Shown here: positions 33,540 to 44,044 of the stretch, in pieces
How positions within the stretch are numbered: position 1 is the first letter of the stretch
Layout of the letters: the number at the start of each line of letters is the position of its first letter
NCBI RefSeq assembly: GCF_000143415.4
Contig: NW_003314262.1
Span: 3,158,519-3,222,518, forward strand
Origin: Selaginella moellendorffii
Taxonomy: Eukaryota > Streptophyta > Lycopodiopsida > Selaginellales > Selaginellaceae
Direction of reading: 5' to 3'
Length of the DNA stretch: 64,000 bases
Made by a program: the position numbers and the translations under genes
Notes under the pieces: model-generated
Database searches by the model: none
Told to the model about the DNA's origin: nothing
The model's input: the letters and a program-made list of their open reading frames with translations, nothing else

Positions 33540-34718
33540 ATGAAAGGAGAGCGCAAGTTCGCGATCACGTTCAGCCCGGAGTTCGTGACCAAGCTCCTCA
33601 ATGAGGACGACAAGAAGGTAATCCCGGCCAAGCCGTTCACGCCATCTCCATCGCCACCGCCGCCGCAGCCGCGATCTCTCACACCGCCGCCTAGGCCGCC
33701 GCTTCACGCATTGCTGACGGCGCCACTCTCCTCACAAAAGCCGCCACAGCCTCCGCCCAAGAAGGAGGAGCAAAAGGAAGGAGAGATCGTCTCAAAGTCT
33801 CATTTGGATTTGGGATTGGATGCAAGGTTCGGTGCGTCTGATGAGGATGAATCCAGGGCTCGTGGTTTCGATGAAGATGGACCGGGCAAGGAAGTGGCGA
33901 CAGAGATGGATAGACAGCAGCAGGATCTTCGCAAAGAGGAGATCGAGAAACAAGAAGTTGGCATGGAAGATCAGGATGTGAAGCCTGGTGACGAGACGAG
34001 AATCACTGCTGAAGTGCCCGCTGCTGCCGTCGCCAGGGATTTGCAACCTCTGATGGGAGTTCTCGAAAAAACTGTAAGTGGTTGTCTTCCTTTCTTTTTC
34101 TGGTTTTTTGTTTGGAACTTTTCTAGCGCTGGTATAGCTCGTCAATAGCTACGAGTGCGTGCATGGTTCCTAGATCAAAGGCCTCGGTTATTTCTTTAGC
34201 TGGGGCAGCGGCCAGACAACCGCAGAGCTTCTTTCACGGAGAACGCATTCCATCGTGGCAGTGTCTCTACTAAAACGTTGCTCACATTCTTTCCTTCCTT
34301 CCTGTTTGCTTGTTGCGAGTCTCCGGCTTTTCGAGGAGCTTACTTATTTTATGATTTGTGTTTCCCAGGAGAAGCACGGCGAGGAACTCCAGAAACGAGG
34401 TATCAGTGAGCTCGAAGAGATGAAGAAGAGAGCCGAAGAGCTACAACACAGGCACCGCAGCGAGTAAGTTCGTCTCTGAGTTTTTCTTTCTTCTCGTTCT
34501 TGGTTTAAATCTTCCTCGCTACAGCAGATCTGCGCCGAGAACACAACCTTGCGCTGCTGAGAAGGACGCATGCATCGAGTGCTACCAAAAACTGGTACTC
34601 TTCACTTTCGTCTCCAACGATTTCTCATCTTCCTCTACAGGATCCTGTGCGATGCAAAGCACAAGCCGATGCTTACGTGAGATGCACGGCTGCGGCATTT
34701 AAATCCACGGTCTCGTGA
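33540..34718 (+). CDS. MICOS subunit MIC19/MIC25-like, twin CX9C (CHCH) protein
   Basis: A mitochondrial intermembrane-space protein of the CHCHD3/CHCHD6 (MIC19/25) kind, which helps to form crista junctions, is the best fit. The start ATG is 33540 (MKGERKFAITFSPEFVTKLL); a longer frame begins with TTG. Exon 1 continues with a Pro-rich stretch and an acidic, Lys/Glu-rich predicted coiled coil. Exon 2 (about 34369-34463) gives EKHGEELQKRGISELEEMKK. Exon 3 holds PCAAEKDACIECYQKL and exon 4 DPVRCKAQADAYVRCTAAAF up to the TGA at 34716-34718. The cysteines form two CX9C motifs (CAAEKDACIEC and CKAQADAYVRC), the signature for Mia40-dependent import. The partner gene in the divergent pair, PhyH, may also be mitochondrial. 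Confidence 0.75.
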
Positions 34719-37084
34719 AAGGAAAGGGAAATCGAAGATCTCGGTCGGAAGATTGATAAGATCTATATAGAGTTTGTAGAAGAAGGATTTTTGCGTTAAA
34801 ACCTTCTCTAAGTAGTTTTCGAGAAAAAGTCCGAGAATGCCTATTTGTTTTTAATTCAAATTAAGGGTTTAACAGTCGAATGACGGTCTAGGTCCTTGTT
34901 TGGTAGTCTAATAGAGCCAAACATTTTAATCCCCACTGCATATTCTGACATATATGGTGCATCATAAGGTGGTGGCGGGAGGATCTTGGACATTCCAGTA
35001 GGCCATATAATCTCGTGCAGGAGTGATAACGAAAAGCGTGCTAGCGGAGTATAAGCCCCCAAATATCAAGCCACCGGCAGCGTGCAAAACCCAGTTCATG
35101 TTGTGCTTCATGGCAACACAATCCGCTACTTCTTGTCCCGCTGGATCTATCAGTGAAGATCTGCAAATTCGGGTGATTCGATGAGATCCTTCCACTGCTT
35201 GCATGCGGCCCTCATGCGGGACTGGCCGATCTCTGGTCGGAAGAGAAGGAAATGGCAACTAACTAAGTCTTTATCTTTTTTATTCTCGTTCTCATAGAGT
35301 GATTGTAACGTAGTACGATATTCATGGAAGAACTGTGCCGGAAGAGAACGTATGCCCTAGGCAGTCCGTCATCTTCGTGTGTTATGGCATCGGTTCGATG
35401 CGGGAATATGGCAGTCCTGGTGGGACGCAAACATTACCAGTATTCGCAAGGAAATACGCAGCCTCGGGTTACGAGTGTACGTGGCTGACGAGAGCGATCC
35501 AAAGACAGCACGCACTCACTGCGAGGGCTTCTCTCGCCGTATACTCGAGAGATCTTCCCTCGGCTTGGTGTCGCATACGCGAAGCTGCCTTTCGACCTGG
35601 CAGAACAGAAAGATAAAGGAAGATTTCTGTGCTTTGCCGGTGGGCGAGTGTTCATCGATGGGAAGGAAGCGATGTCTGCCGTAGCAGGCACGAACTTAAC
35701 GACAAGTCTTGGATCGATGCTGGAGGACACTTGGTAGGCCAATATGGCTTTTAGTCTATGCGCTGTTGCAAAATTAAAGTATTGTTAAAAAATTGACATA
35801 TCACTAGAATCTAGAAAGCAATTGCTATTAAAGAGAATGAAAACCATGACATTGGGGGAAGACCAGCATTGTAACCCTCCTCTCAAGCGGGAGTTTTCAT
35901 GAGCCCGGTTGTCACGTAAAAACTATTCGCCAAGGCTTCTTTGGAGGCACGTTTGCTGGAGAAGGCAAAAGCACAGGCAGAGGATGCCAAAAGCGATGTC
36001 TGCAAAGTCGATGACCATTTGTACTTTGAGCCCGGGATGAAGTATTCTGTCAGATGGCATGGACTGGATCGTACTCCATTGCGTGGAGACTGCAGCAAAG
36101 CACTTGAAGCTCAAGGCCGCTGTAGAAGCAAAGGTGGTGGAGAGTTGGAAAGACGTTAGGTGCAGATGACCACCACCATTGGTAAAGATGGTTGTCTTAA
36201 AATCGTTGGAGCCACGCAGAAGAACAACGAAGAAACGCTGTGTGTGACCGTGAAAAAGTTGGTTTCCACTTCTCTGTGGTGCATAGTGCTCTCGGTGGAG
36301 TGGGAGGGCGAGCTCTGAGCTCGGGCCAAACAGGGCGGAAAGGCAAGGCGAGATGTCCAGCCTGGACGGGAATTGCAGCTGGCAGGAATGGTTTCAGGTG
36401 CTGTGCCGCCAGTGGCTTGATCATCAGGCCGCTTTTCCAGTGGAAGTAGCTGGGATCAACAGGCCAGCGATGCTGATATGAGGCGCAGGTGTCTCTTTGG
36501 CGGATCCGGAGAGTGCTAGCATCTCTGATCAGGAAGTTTACGAGATGAGCAAGCAGCTGTCCAGGACTTTCAATGTTTCTGAGATTGTCCACAACGAGCT
36601 TCAAGGATGGAGTGTATAGTCTGACCGACTGGCGAGGCGAGGGGCTGAGTGCTCTCGCGAAGCTCGTGGATGAGGCTTGGCCAAGAGCCTTGGCCACCGC
36701 CGTGCCTCCAAGGCTGGTTGTGGACTGGGCTGTTTGCGGGGACAAGGCTTTGTTGGGGGTACCGCTGGAGGAACTGGTCGATAGCTTGGAGGCGCTGCTA
36801 TACTGCTGCTTGCTGCTGCTCAACAAGAAGCTGCCGTGGAGTGAGGCGGCGCTTCCAAGACGCAGTGGCAGCCGATTGTTGAGTCGAGGTTGGAGACTAA
36901 GAGATGACATGAAGCACAGGTTCACCATTTTGGACGCGAAGAAAGTAATTAAACCTTTAAGATGTGTCAGAAAGCTCCAAGATCCCTTTTACAGTACGTA
37001 TCAATCATTCATAAGTACCTTTGGAGGATAACTTTTGCAGAAGTTTAGGGCAGGAAGTTTAAAGTTTTAACCTCTCGATATTTT
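34719..37084. other. Degraded region with gene-like fragments
   Basis: Protein-like stretches occur without intact genes. Around 35400-35740 (+) there are IWQSWWDANITSIRKEIRSL, then after a frame change YAKLPFDLAEQKDKGRFLCF and FIDGKEAMSAVAGTNLTTSL. Around 35940-36130 (+) there is SDVCKVDDHLYFEPGMKYSV, with a frame change near 36055. Around 35160-34960 (-) there is VAMKHNMNWVLHAAGGLIFG. Longer frames at 36197-36928 (-) and 36573-37031 (+) are mutually antisense, and neither shows a domain. I interpret this as one or more decayed genes or insertions. Confidence 0.35.
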
Positions 37085-37250
37085 TACCATTTTTGTCACG
37101 GGACCCTGTGGATGCAAATCACTCTGCGGCGTTTACATCGTGAAGAACACCAGAAAAGAACAAGGAAAATCGAAGATCTCGGTCGAAAAATCGATAAGAT
37201 CGCCATACAGTCTCTCTCGAAGGATGTAGAACCTTCTTTGTTTTCTGTTC
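37085..37250 (+). repeat. Partial copy of the 3' end of the twin-CX9C gene
   Basis: GGACCCTGTGGATGCAAATC and TGCGGCGTTTACATCGTGAA resemble the last exon at 34640-34720 (GGATCCTGTGCGATGCAAAG and TGCGGCATTTAAATCCACGG). Downstream, GAAAATCGAAGATCTCGGTC and GATAAGATC are shared by both (34735-34765 and 37165-37200), with a following TGTAGAA block. The copy has lost the Cys codons and the frame, so it is non-coding. Confidence 0.6.
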
Positions 37251-37530
37251 TCCCACGTTGAAGGGCGTATCTCTCTTTAGGGTGAAAATTAATATCATGT
37301 TTGCGTGCATGGACGCGAGGCCATTAGGTACCACACAAAGTTTTAGCGCTAGCAGCCGGAAGGCGGTGGCATCTTTGATGGATTTCTAGGGCGCGCATCC
37401 ACTCCGCGGATCGCTCGAGGTGAGATTGTGGCCGCCAGCGGCCAAATCGTCCATCGCCGGGGTTCTTGAAGGGGTTATCGATGAATCAGGGCAGATTTTG
37501 CAACTAGAGCGATCGATCGACCCCCCGAGA
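37251..37530. promoter_or_regulatory. PDAT upstream region and 5' UTR
   Basis: No gene. The frame of PDAT stays open upstream to about 37420, but the first ATG in frame is 37531, so most of this is 5' UTR and promoter. No clear TATA box was seen. Confidence 0.4.
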
Positions 37531-39970
37531 ATGCTGCGCCGGCGGAAGCAAGGCAATGACGAGGATGGAGGAAGCAAGGATCGGCAGCAGCAGCAGGAGG
37601 ATGGTAATAGCGGCAGCAATGGCGAGAATTCCAAGCAGCAGCAGCAGGGGGGAAAGGATTCCATCAAGATTGGCAAGGATGAGAAGGGGAAATCTAGCAT
37701 GGTGCCTGGAATCCCCGTTCGAGCTCGCGAGAAGCCAAAGTGGCGCTGCCTGGATACATGCTGCTGGCTCATCGGCTATATGTGTGTCATGTGGTGGCTC
37801 TTTCTGGTGCTCTACAATGCGGTCCCTTCGCTGCCACAGTACGTGACCGAGGCTATCACAGGGCCATTGCCGGAGCTTCCCGGGACAAGGCTGGCCAGAG
37901 AGGGGCTCCGTGTCAAGCACCCCGTTGTTTTTGTTCCTGGGATTGTCACGGGTGGCTTGGAGCTCTGGGCTGGACGTCCTTGCGCGGAAGGATTGTTTAG
38001 AAAGCGACTCTGGGGTGGAACGTTTGGAGAAGTCTACAAAAGGTTCGAGTTTTTTTTTTTTTTTTGTTGGTTTTTGTTTGTCTCTCTCGTGAATGTTTGA
38101 TGAAGTTCTTGCTTTGTTTTGTTTTGGCAGGCCTTTGTGCTGGCTGGAGCACATGAGATTAGACAATGAGACTGGCTTAGATCCGGCCGGCATTCGAGTG
38201 AGAGCTGTGTCCGGCCTTGTGGCTGCTGATTATTTTGCACCGGGATATTTTGTGTGGGCTGTTCTTATAGACAATCTGGCTCGGCTGGGATACGAAGAGA
38301 AGTCAATGCATATGGCTTCCTACGACTGGAGGCTGTCCTTTCAGAATACAGAGGTGAGTGTGGCGACTGTTCTTTCTCTTTTTCTCTGCTGATATTTTAA
38401 CGGGTTGCTTTTTTTTTTTCTTGTTGGCAGAGTCGTGATAAAAGCTTGAGCCGGCTGAAAAGCACCATTGAGCTTCTCGTAAGCACGAACAACAACGAAA
38501 AGGTGGTTGTCATACCGCACTCTATGGGGGCGTTGTATTTTCTACACTTTATGAAGTGGGTGGAAGCGCCGATTTCTGCAGGTGGTGCCGGTGCCGGCGA
38601 AGGCTGGGTTGCAAAGCACATCAAAAGCGTGATGAACATCGGTGGCCCTTTTCTGGGCGTTCCTAAAGCATTCGCTGGTCTGTTCTCCGCTGAAGCGAAA
38701 GATATAGCTGTTGCAAGGTATTATTTCATTTTCTTTTTCCACGTTTTATCGTCTTGTATTTTGTATCCAGAGCTGTCGCACCAGGTGTTCTTGACTCCGA
38801 ATTGTTTGGACTACAGACGCTGCAGCATATAATGTCAGTAACTCGTACGTGGGATGCTACGATGTCGATGCTCCCAAGAGGAGGGGAGGCAATCTGGGGA
38901 GATTTGGATTCATCGCCAGAAGAAGGATACGATTGTTCAGGCAAGAAGCCGAAGGTCGAGGAAGTTACCGAATGCCAAGAGAAGAACATAACGGATGGGA
39001 AAGAGCTGGGACCGCATGGAAAGCCAATGGCACACTACGGGAGGATGGTATCTTTCGGAAAAGATTCAGTGCAGAAAGCTTCTTCTGCTCTCGATAGAAA
39101 GATTGACTTTAAGGTACGCTGTTGTTTTACACCTTTCTCATTGCATGCTAATGCTCCCTTTCAACAGAATATAGATAAACAAACGCCCGTGCGAGAGAAT
39201 GTCTCGTGCGGAGACGTGTGGACGGAGTATCACGAGATGAGCTGGGAGAGCGTTCAAGCCGTGGCCGATGGCAAAGTGTACACATCTTCGGGGATGCTTG
39301 ATGTTTTGAGGTTCGTGGCACCGCAAATGATGAAGCGAGCTGATGCAAACTGGGCTTACGAGATTGCTGACGACCTTTCGGATCCGAAGTACCAGCATTA
39401 CAAGTACTGGTCAAATCCTCTCGAGTCGACGTAAGTGCTTATTTCATCCTCGTTGTCTCTCCTAAGTTTGTTTTTCTTGTTTCCAGACTGCCAAACGCCC
39501 CGGACATGGAAATCTTTTGCATGTACGGTGTCGGTATCCTGACCGAGAGAAGCTACGTCTACAAGCTATCGTCAGACAACGACACTTGCTACATCCCGTT
39601 TAGAATCGACGCATCGGCCGAGAAGGATTCGGAAGGATGTCTGAAAGGCGGAGTCCACTTCGTCGACGGCGACGAGACGGTGCCAGTCCTCAGCGCAGGC
39701 TTCATGTGTGCCAAACCTTGGCAAGGCAAGACTCGCTTCAACCCAAGCAACATCTCCAGCTTCACCAGGGAATTCCAGCACGCTCCTCCGGCGAATTTGC
39801 TCGAAGGCCGCGGCACGCAGAGCGGCAGCCATGTCGACATCATGGGAAACTTTGCGCTGATCGAGGATGTTCTCCGGGTTGCCGCTGGCGCGTCCGGCCG
39901 GGACCTCGGTGGCGACAGGGTCGTCTCGAATCTTCCAAAGTGGTCGGAGCGAATCAAGCTGAAACTCTGA
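37531..39970 (+). CDS. PDAT1: Phospholipid:diacylglycerol acyltransferase (PDAT)
   Basis: This LCAT-family enzyme of the endoplasmic reticulum moves an acyl group from a phospholipid to diacylglycerol to form triacylglycerol. The ATG at 37531 opens MLRRRKQGNDEDGG; a basic/Gln-rich cytosolic head is followed by one membrane segment (CCWLIGYMCVMWWLFLVLYN). Conserved blocks in exon order are HPVVFVPGIVTGGLELW, RKRLWGGTFGEVYKR, then PLCWLEHMRLDNETGLDPAG, RLSFQNTE, the serine lipase motif IPHSMGALYF, NIGGPFLGVPKAFAGLFSAE, then HYGRMVSFGKD, then LPNAPDMEIFCMYGVGI, the Asp motif VDGDETVPVLSAG and the His motif GSHVDIMGNFALIED, ending SERIKLKL at 39968-39970. Six exons with introns of 50-75 bases and about 640 residues fit plant PDAT1. 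All catalytic residues (Ser, Asp, His) are present. Confidence 0.96.
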
Positions 39971-39999
39971 GACTTCCACAAGAGACCCTTTGCTCGAAG

Positions 40000-40200
40000 G
40001 TCTCATCGATTCAAGTGGTGTAAGAAGCACTTTCATCGAGGATCCGAAAGTATGAATCGAGTTGGAAACTTCGGTAGTTCCCAACTTTCCTGTAGTATCC
40101 CCTCTATATGGTGGAAGAAGCTCTTCATCAAAGTATGAATTAAAGTTGGAAACTTTGATAGATACCAACTTTTCTGTAGTAATATCACTCTATATGATTA
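40000..40200 (+). repeat. Tandem stem-loop repeat in the PDAT 3' region
   Basis: Two copies of a roughly 75-base unit occur at about 40030-40110 and 40123-40200. Each contains an inverted repeat: GTTGG, about 15 bases, then CCAACTT; in the second copy AAGTTGG pairs with CCAACTT. Both are followed by CTGTAGTA and CTCTATATG. Similar sequence also appears just upstream (40000-40030). Confidence 0.6.
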
Positions 40201-40393
40201 GAGAGCAAATGTGAGAACTCAATCACACTTGTAAGGTTAAGGCTATGAAAGTTACATATACCACGAGAAGCGCTTGGAACAATGCACGACGGCACTGTAC
40301 GGCACCGCCAGAATATATTGGGCCGATACCGGCACCACCGCCTCCACCGCCACCACCGCGCGGTACCACGTACGCGGCCTCGTGCGGGAGCTG
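40201..40393. other. Short convergent intergenic gap
   Basis: This holds the 3' ends of PDAT (+) and the aspartic protease (-). A (CCACCG)-like GC-rich stretch lies at 40325-40365. No gene. Confidence 0.35.
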
Positions 40394-41956
40394 CTATAAC
40401 GAGTCGCACTGCGCGGGGGACATAGAGATGGTGCTCGTACCGCGGTCGTACACCACGTGGTAGTTTTGCTGCATGAGATTCCCTATGATTCCCAGCCCGA
40501 GGCTACCCGAGCCGCCCATTGCCAGGCACGCCACCGTCTCCGCCGTGTCGACTATCACGAAGTAATTCTTCTGGGGGGGTGAAAACTTCGTGCCCTTGAA
40601 CGCCAGCGTGAGCGCGGGAAATTTGAAGTTTTTACTCTTGGACACGTCATAGCAGAGGTCAAAGCCCGAGCTGGAGGCATCGACGGTGGGGAGCGACACT
40701 GAGCTGGCAAACGCCGATTTGACCTTGGAGTAGACCGCGTCGTCCAGTAGCGTCAGCGTCGTACCGCTGTCAAAGATGGTACCGCCGGAGTTTACCTCTA
40801 GGGCACGGACGCGCAGCTTCTTCTTGCTCCTCACGGACAGGAAGTCGATCGCGCGCGTCGCCAGGGAGAGCTGCTTGCCGCCGACGCTGATGCCTTCCAG
40901 CCCCACGAAGTAGTACGTCGATCGCCCGGAATTGGGGATGATTGGAGTGGAGATCGCGCCAGAGCCCGTGGATGCCGAAGAGCCGAAGATCAGGGGGCTC
41001 GTTTTGGATGAATCGTCGTCGAAATCGACGAGGCAGTAGGAGAATTTGTTGTTGATCGCCGATCCCAGCTGCGTGGAGAGCGAGATTTTGCCCTGGCCGA
41101 GCCCCACGATCCCAGCGGCACCGCCGAAGGAGCCGGAATTCAATCGCCCACATCCGAATTGGAAATTCGGGAATGCCTTGGAGCTGCCACCGCTGGATCG
41201 CAGCGTCAGCGTCTCCAGCGCGAAATCGCCCTGCGTGCTCGAGGAATCGCCGTATTGGTAGCCATAGATGCACGTCTTGGCGGAGGAGCTACAGCCCGAC
41301 GCTGGGAGGCTCTGGCAGCTCGATGTGGAGCACGATGTCTTGGCGAAGGTGGAACTGGCGGATGGATCGTAGATGGGATCGCTCTGACTGTAGCACTGCG
41401 AGCACGGCTTGCACTGGATCCACACGAGATCGCTGCCAGTGTCGACGATCGCGTTGAATTTCTTGGGTGGGCTGCCCAGCTCGATCTCCATGGTGTAGGC
41501 GCCGCTGATCGACGCCACTGGCGACTGGTAATCAAGCTTGGTGGGCGTGATCTTCTCGCTCATCCTCTCGGCCAGGGCCTTGGCTCTGGCCTTGCTGCGG
41601 TGGACGGCGTCGCGCAATCGCTCGGCGCGGGTGGAATTGGCGGCGTGGGTCGACGATCGGCGCACCAGGCTAGCGCGGAATCCAGGAATTGTCGAGGATT
41701 GGGAAGGAACCGCCGAGGATTTGGAGGAAATCGTGCTGCTCATCGACCCCTGCTCTACAGAGTGTTCTTGGTGGGCGAGGAGCTTCCGGCGCATGTGTTC
41801 CTGGTGGCCGCTCGCTATCCCCGACGATCGCTGGCGCTGGGGCGTGAAGTTGTGGACGTGAATCCTCGGCACCGCCGCGAGCAGCAGCGTGGCGACGATG
41901 AGCAGCAGGAATGCGTAGCTGAGGAGCGCCAGCGCAAAGAATTTGGCCGACGCCAT
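40394..41956 (-). CDS. Aspartic protease of the A1 family, nepenthesin/CDR1-like
   Basis: This is a secreted or membrane-anchored pepsin-type protease. The ATG at 41956 (MASAKFFALALLSYAFLLLI) follows 23 codons that open from a GTG and are probably 5' UTR. Residues 8-30 are a signal peptide or anchor, then a Ser/Arg-rich prosegment. The first active site is DTGSDLVW (near residue 170), preceded by MEIELGSPPKKFNAIV. The plant-specific Cys-rich insert follows (CKPCSQCYSQSD, CSTSSCQSLPASGC, CIYGYQYGDSS). The second active site is FDSGTTLTLL (near 390), and the end has IIGNLMQQNYHVVYD. Intronless, 520 residues. About 15 residues rich in Lys and Arg (FLSVRSKKKLRVRALE) lie just before VNSGGTIFDSGTT and look like an insertion. 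The 310-codon frame on the other strand is a shadow caused by GC-rich codons. Confidence 0.92.
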   Translation of the reverse strand: MASAKFFALALLSYAFLLLIVATLLLAAVPRIHVHNFTPQRQRSSGIASGHQEHMRRKLLAHQEHSVEQGSMSSTISSKSSAVPSQSSTIPGFRASLVRRSSTHAANSTRAERLRDAVHRSKARAKALAERMSEKITPTKLDYQSPVASISGAYTMEIELGSPPKKFNAIVDTGSDLVWIQCKPCSQCYSQSDPIYDPSASSTFAKTSCSTSSCQSLPASGCSSSAKTCIYGYQYGDSSSTQGDFALETLTLRSSGGSSKAFPNFQFGCGRLNSGSFGGAAGIVGLGQGKISLSTQLGSAINNKFSYCLVDFDDDSSKTSPLIFGSSASTGSGAISTPIIPNSGRSTYYFVGLEGISVGGKQLSLATRAIDFLSVRSKKKLRVRALEVNSGGTIFDSGTTLTLLDDAVYSKVKSAFASSVSLPTVDASSSGFDLCYDVSKSKNFKFPALTLAFKGTKFSPPQKNYFVIVDTAETVACLAMGGSGSLGLGIIGNLMQQNYHVVYDRGTSTISMSPAQCDSL

Positions 41957-42178
41957 GGGGAATTCCCTTTGCTCGCTCGATCGACCAGCACGAGCGATGG
42001 ATGGATGGAGGGATTGATCGCCCACGAAGTATCTTTATGGGGAATTGGCCGTCTGGGCGGAATGGAGGAAGAAAGAGCGTGGTTTAAGTAAAGGGCGGAT
42101 GAGGAGGGTCTTTCTCTCTTTTTTTTTTCTCCTCCTTCCTTTCTTTCAATCTTTCTCTATCGAGGGGAGATCCATAGC

Positions 42179-42213
<35 letters not shown>

Positions 42214-43268
42214 GGTAGCGCTAGTAGGCCACGCAAACACACAAAGGGATGGTGGTGTGCGTCTGCGTCGAGTGAGGTGGTCAATGGGACCCAGCATTTT
42301 CTACCAATCTTGTTACAACTCCCATTTTGATCCAACATAAAGGTTCTAGACGATCTTAATTTCTCTTTTTCTTTATAAAGAGCCTGTATCAAAGCTCTAT
42401 GATCTAGTCAACCACGGGTTGGAATCTTTTTGATTTCTACCTTCTTTTTTCTAAATTTTACTTTCCATTTTTTCTAATTTATGGGATGTACCAAAGAGAA
42501 TTGGCTCCAACTCATGGATGGGAAGCTTCTTCTTTTTTTTTTATGTTTTGATTTCTACTTTTGATTTCATTTTTTGTTTTAAAATTGTTATTTATGGGAT
42601 GGAATGGCAGTATGATTGATGGTACTTGAATATTCCAAGTGGCGAAGCCGTAAGCAGTCGCCTTTGCGAGCGACATGGCACCGAATGTTTTTTCTCGAGA
42701 CGAGGACGCGCTGCCAAATTCTCGCGTTGTGGAGAGCAAGCAGTGAAGTGTACAAGGAACCACCATAGAGAATTGAGTGATATTCATTAGAGACCAAGGT
42801 CTTGGAGATAAAAAAAAGTATAGAAATCGATGACAAGCGCATGGACCCATCTCCAAGTTCGCTCGCCTCTCGAGCTAGATCCAAATGCTGCTGCTCGAAG
42901 AGACGAGGACAGCACACGGGCATCCAGCAAACCGCGACGAAAGCGAGCGATTCCAGATTGAGACTAACCCCACAAGCAAATCGCGTCCGCAAAAAGCTTT
43001 GTGATATGTGTCGCGTCTGAAAAGGAGAGGAATGACACACACAAAAAAAACTATAACCATCTGAGATTGACACGAAAAATCTACAACTTTCAAGTGTAAG
43101 ATAAGCACTGTAGCGAAAAACGCACGCGTTCCGAAGTGGAGGAAACACTTCGCAAGCACTAAAAAGTCACTGGCTAATGAGGTGTCTCACGAAATGCACT
43201 AAAAATTCACTAGCTAATAAGATCTCTCACGAAATGCCAACTTGATCTTACCCGATATGTTATTTTGA
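41957..43268. other. Intergenic region with microsatellites
   Basis: 41957-42120 is the protease promoter region. A (CT)n microsatellite runs at 42183-42211. A 186-codon - strand frame (43148-42588) shows no domain and is probably chance. Nothing else is supported. Confidence 0.35.
43156..43237 (+). repeat. Two tandem copies of a 41-base unit in the RPB9 3' region
   Basis: GCACTAAAAAGTCACTGGCT (with TAATGAGGTGTCTCACGAAAT) is repeated as GCACTAAAAATTCACTAGCT (with TAATAAGATCTCTCACGAAAT). The copies abut and differ at about five positions. The repeats lie 32 bases beyond the RPB9 stop on the - strand, so they are part of its 3' UTR or terminator region. Confidence 0.75.
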
Positions 43269-44044
43269 TCAATCCCTCCAGCGATAGCCGCAATTGGGAT
43301 TACAGCATACGAAAAATAGCGTCATCCCTTCCTCACCCCTCGCTGTTGCCTGATAGAGACAACAACGTAAGAACAATGTAAGAAAAAAAGAGGAGAGGAT
43401 CTGGAAACTTTTTTCTAGTGTTGATTGATCTCTCTCTCTGTTTTTCTTTTTTTTTTTGTACCTGGAAGAAGACTGCTTCTCCATGCTTGCATCGCGAGCA
43501 TCGCACATCCTTTGTGCGGGGAAGCGTGGGATCCGACGCAACATCTTGGAGAACCTGCGTTCTCTCATCGGCTGTGTGATGAACTTCGTTCCGATACACG
43601 CAATTGTTGTCGGCAGCCTCCTACAAAGTGGAATCCCAGAATTTGGGACAACAAAGTTTCAACGATTTTTCAAACCAAAGGAAGGATTGGAAGGAAAAAA
43701 GAGAGAGAGAGAGAGAGAGAGAAGAGGGTCCTACCTGGTGATCGCAGTTGCGACAAGCGTACAGGAGCAGCTTCTGGTCACGATCCTCTTTCGGGTACAA
43801 AATATTATTGCTGCAAAGAAAAGAATTCGCGACGAAGAAACGGAGCAATTCACACCGAGGAAGAAATGAGCAAGCCACACCCAGATTACGCGCACGAAAT
43901 CTAGCTTACTGCTCCAATTTAATGAAACTTAGATGCTCACAAGCTCATGAAAAATAGATGTAGGGAGAATCCATGCTGATGATCTAAATGCCAGAAGCTG
44001 GAAAAGAAAGCGTACCACTCGCGGCAGAACTTCATGGTACTCAT
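43269..44044 (-). CDS. RPB9: RNA polymerase II subunit RPB9
   Basis: This small zinc-ribbon subunit of RNA polymerase II helps in start-site choice, proofreading and fidelity. The ATG at 44044 opens [10 protein letters not shown], with exon 1 ending inside the Cys codon. Exon 2 gives [20 protein letters not shown] up to CDHQ; exon 3 starts [20 protein letters not shown], has [20 protein letters not shown] and ends GEAVFFQ; exon 4 is [20 protein letters not shown], ending GYRWRD at 43269. Two zinc ribbons are complete: CREC with CRNC, and CSRC with CNPNC. About 113 residues, matching the family. Intron 2 holds a (GA)n run on the + strand. It starts back to back with the GAPDH gene. Confidence 0.96.

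Noticed and set aside
36197-37031. Long mutually antisense frames (243 codons -, 152 codons +)
   Set aside because: Neither shows a domain, a plausible composition or splice context. Both lie in the degraded block and are probably chance.
41159-42091. 310-codon open frame on the + strand opposite the aspartic protease
   Set aside because: It is antisense to a complete, well conserved protease. Its length is explained by GC-rich codons lacking stops in the opposite frame, and it has no domain.
42183-42211. (CT)n tract, and similar tracts at 43700-43721, 52858-52894 and 59890-59910
   Set aside because: Simple microsatellites near genes; no CRISPR-like or regulatory array structure.
42588-43148. 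186-codon - strand frame downstream of RPB9
   Set aside because: No domain, a composition like random translation, and it overlaps the expected RPB9 3' UTR.
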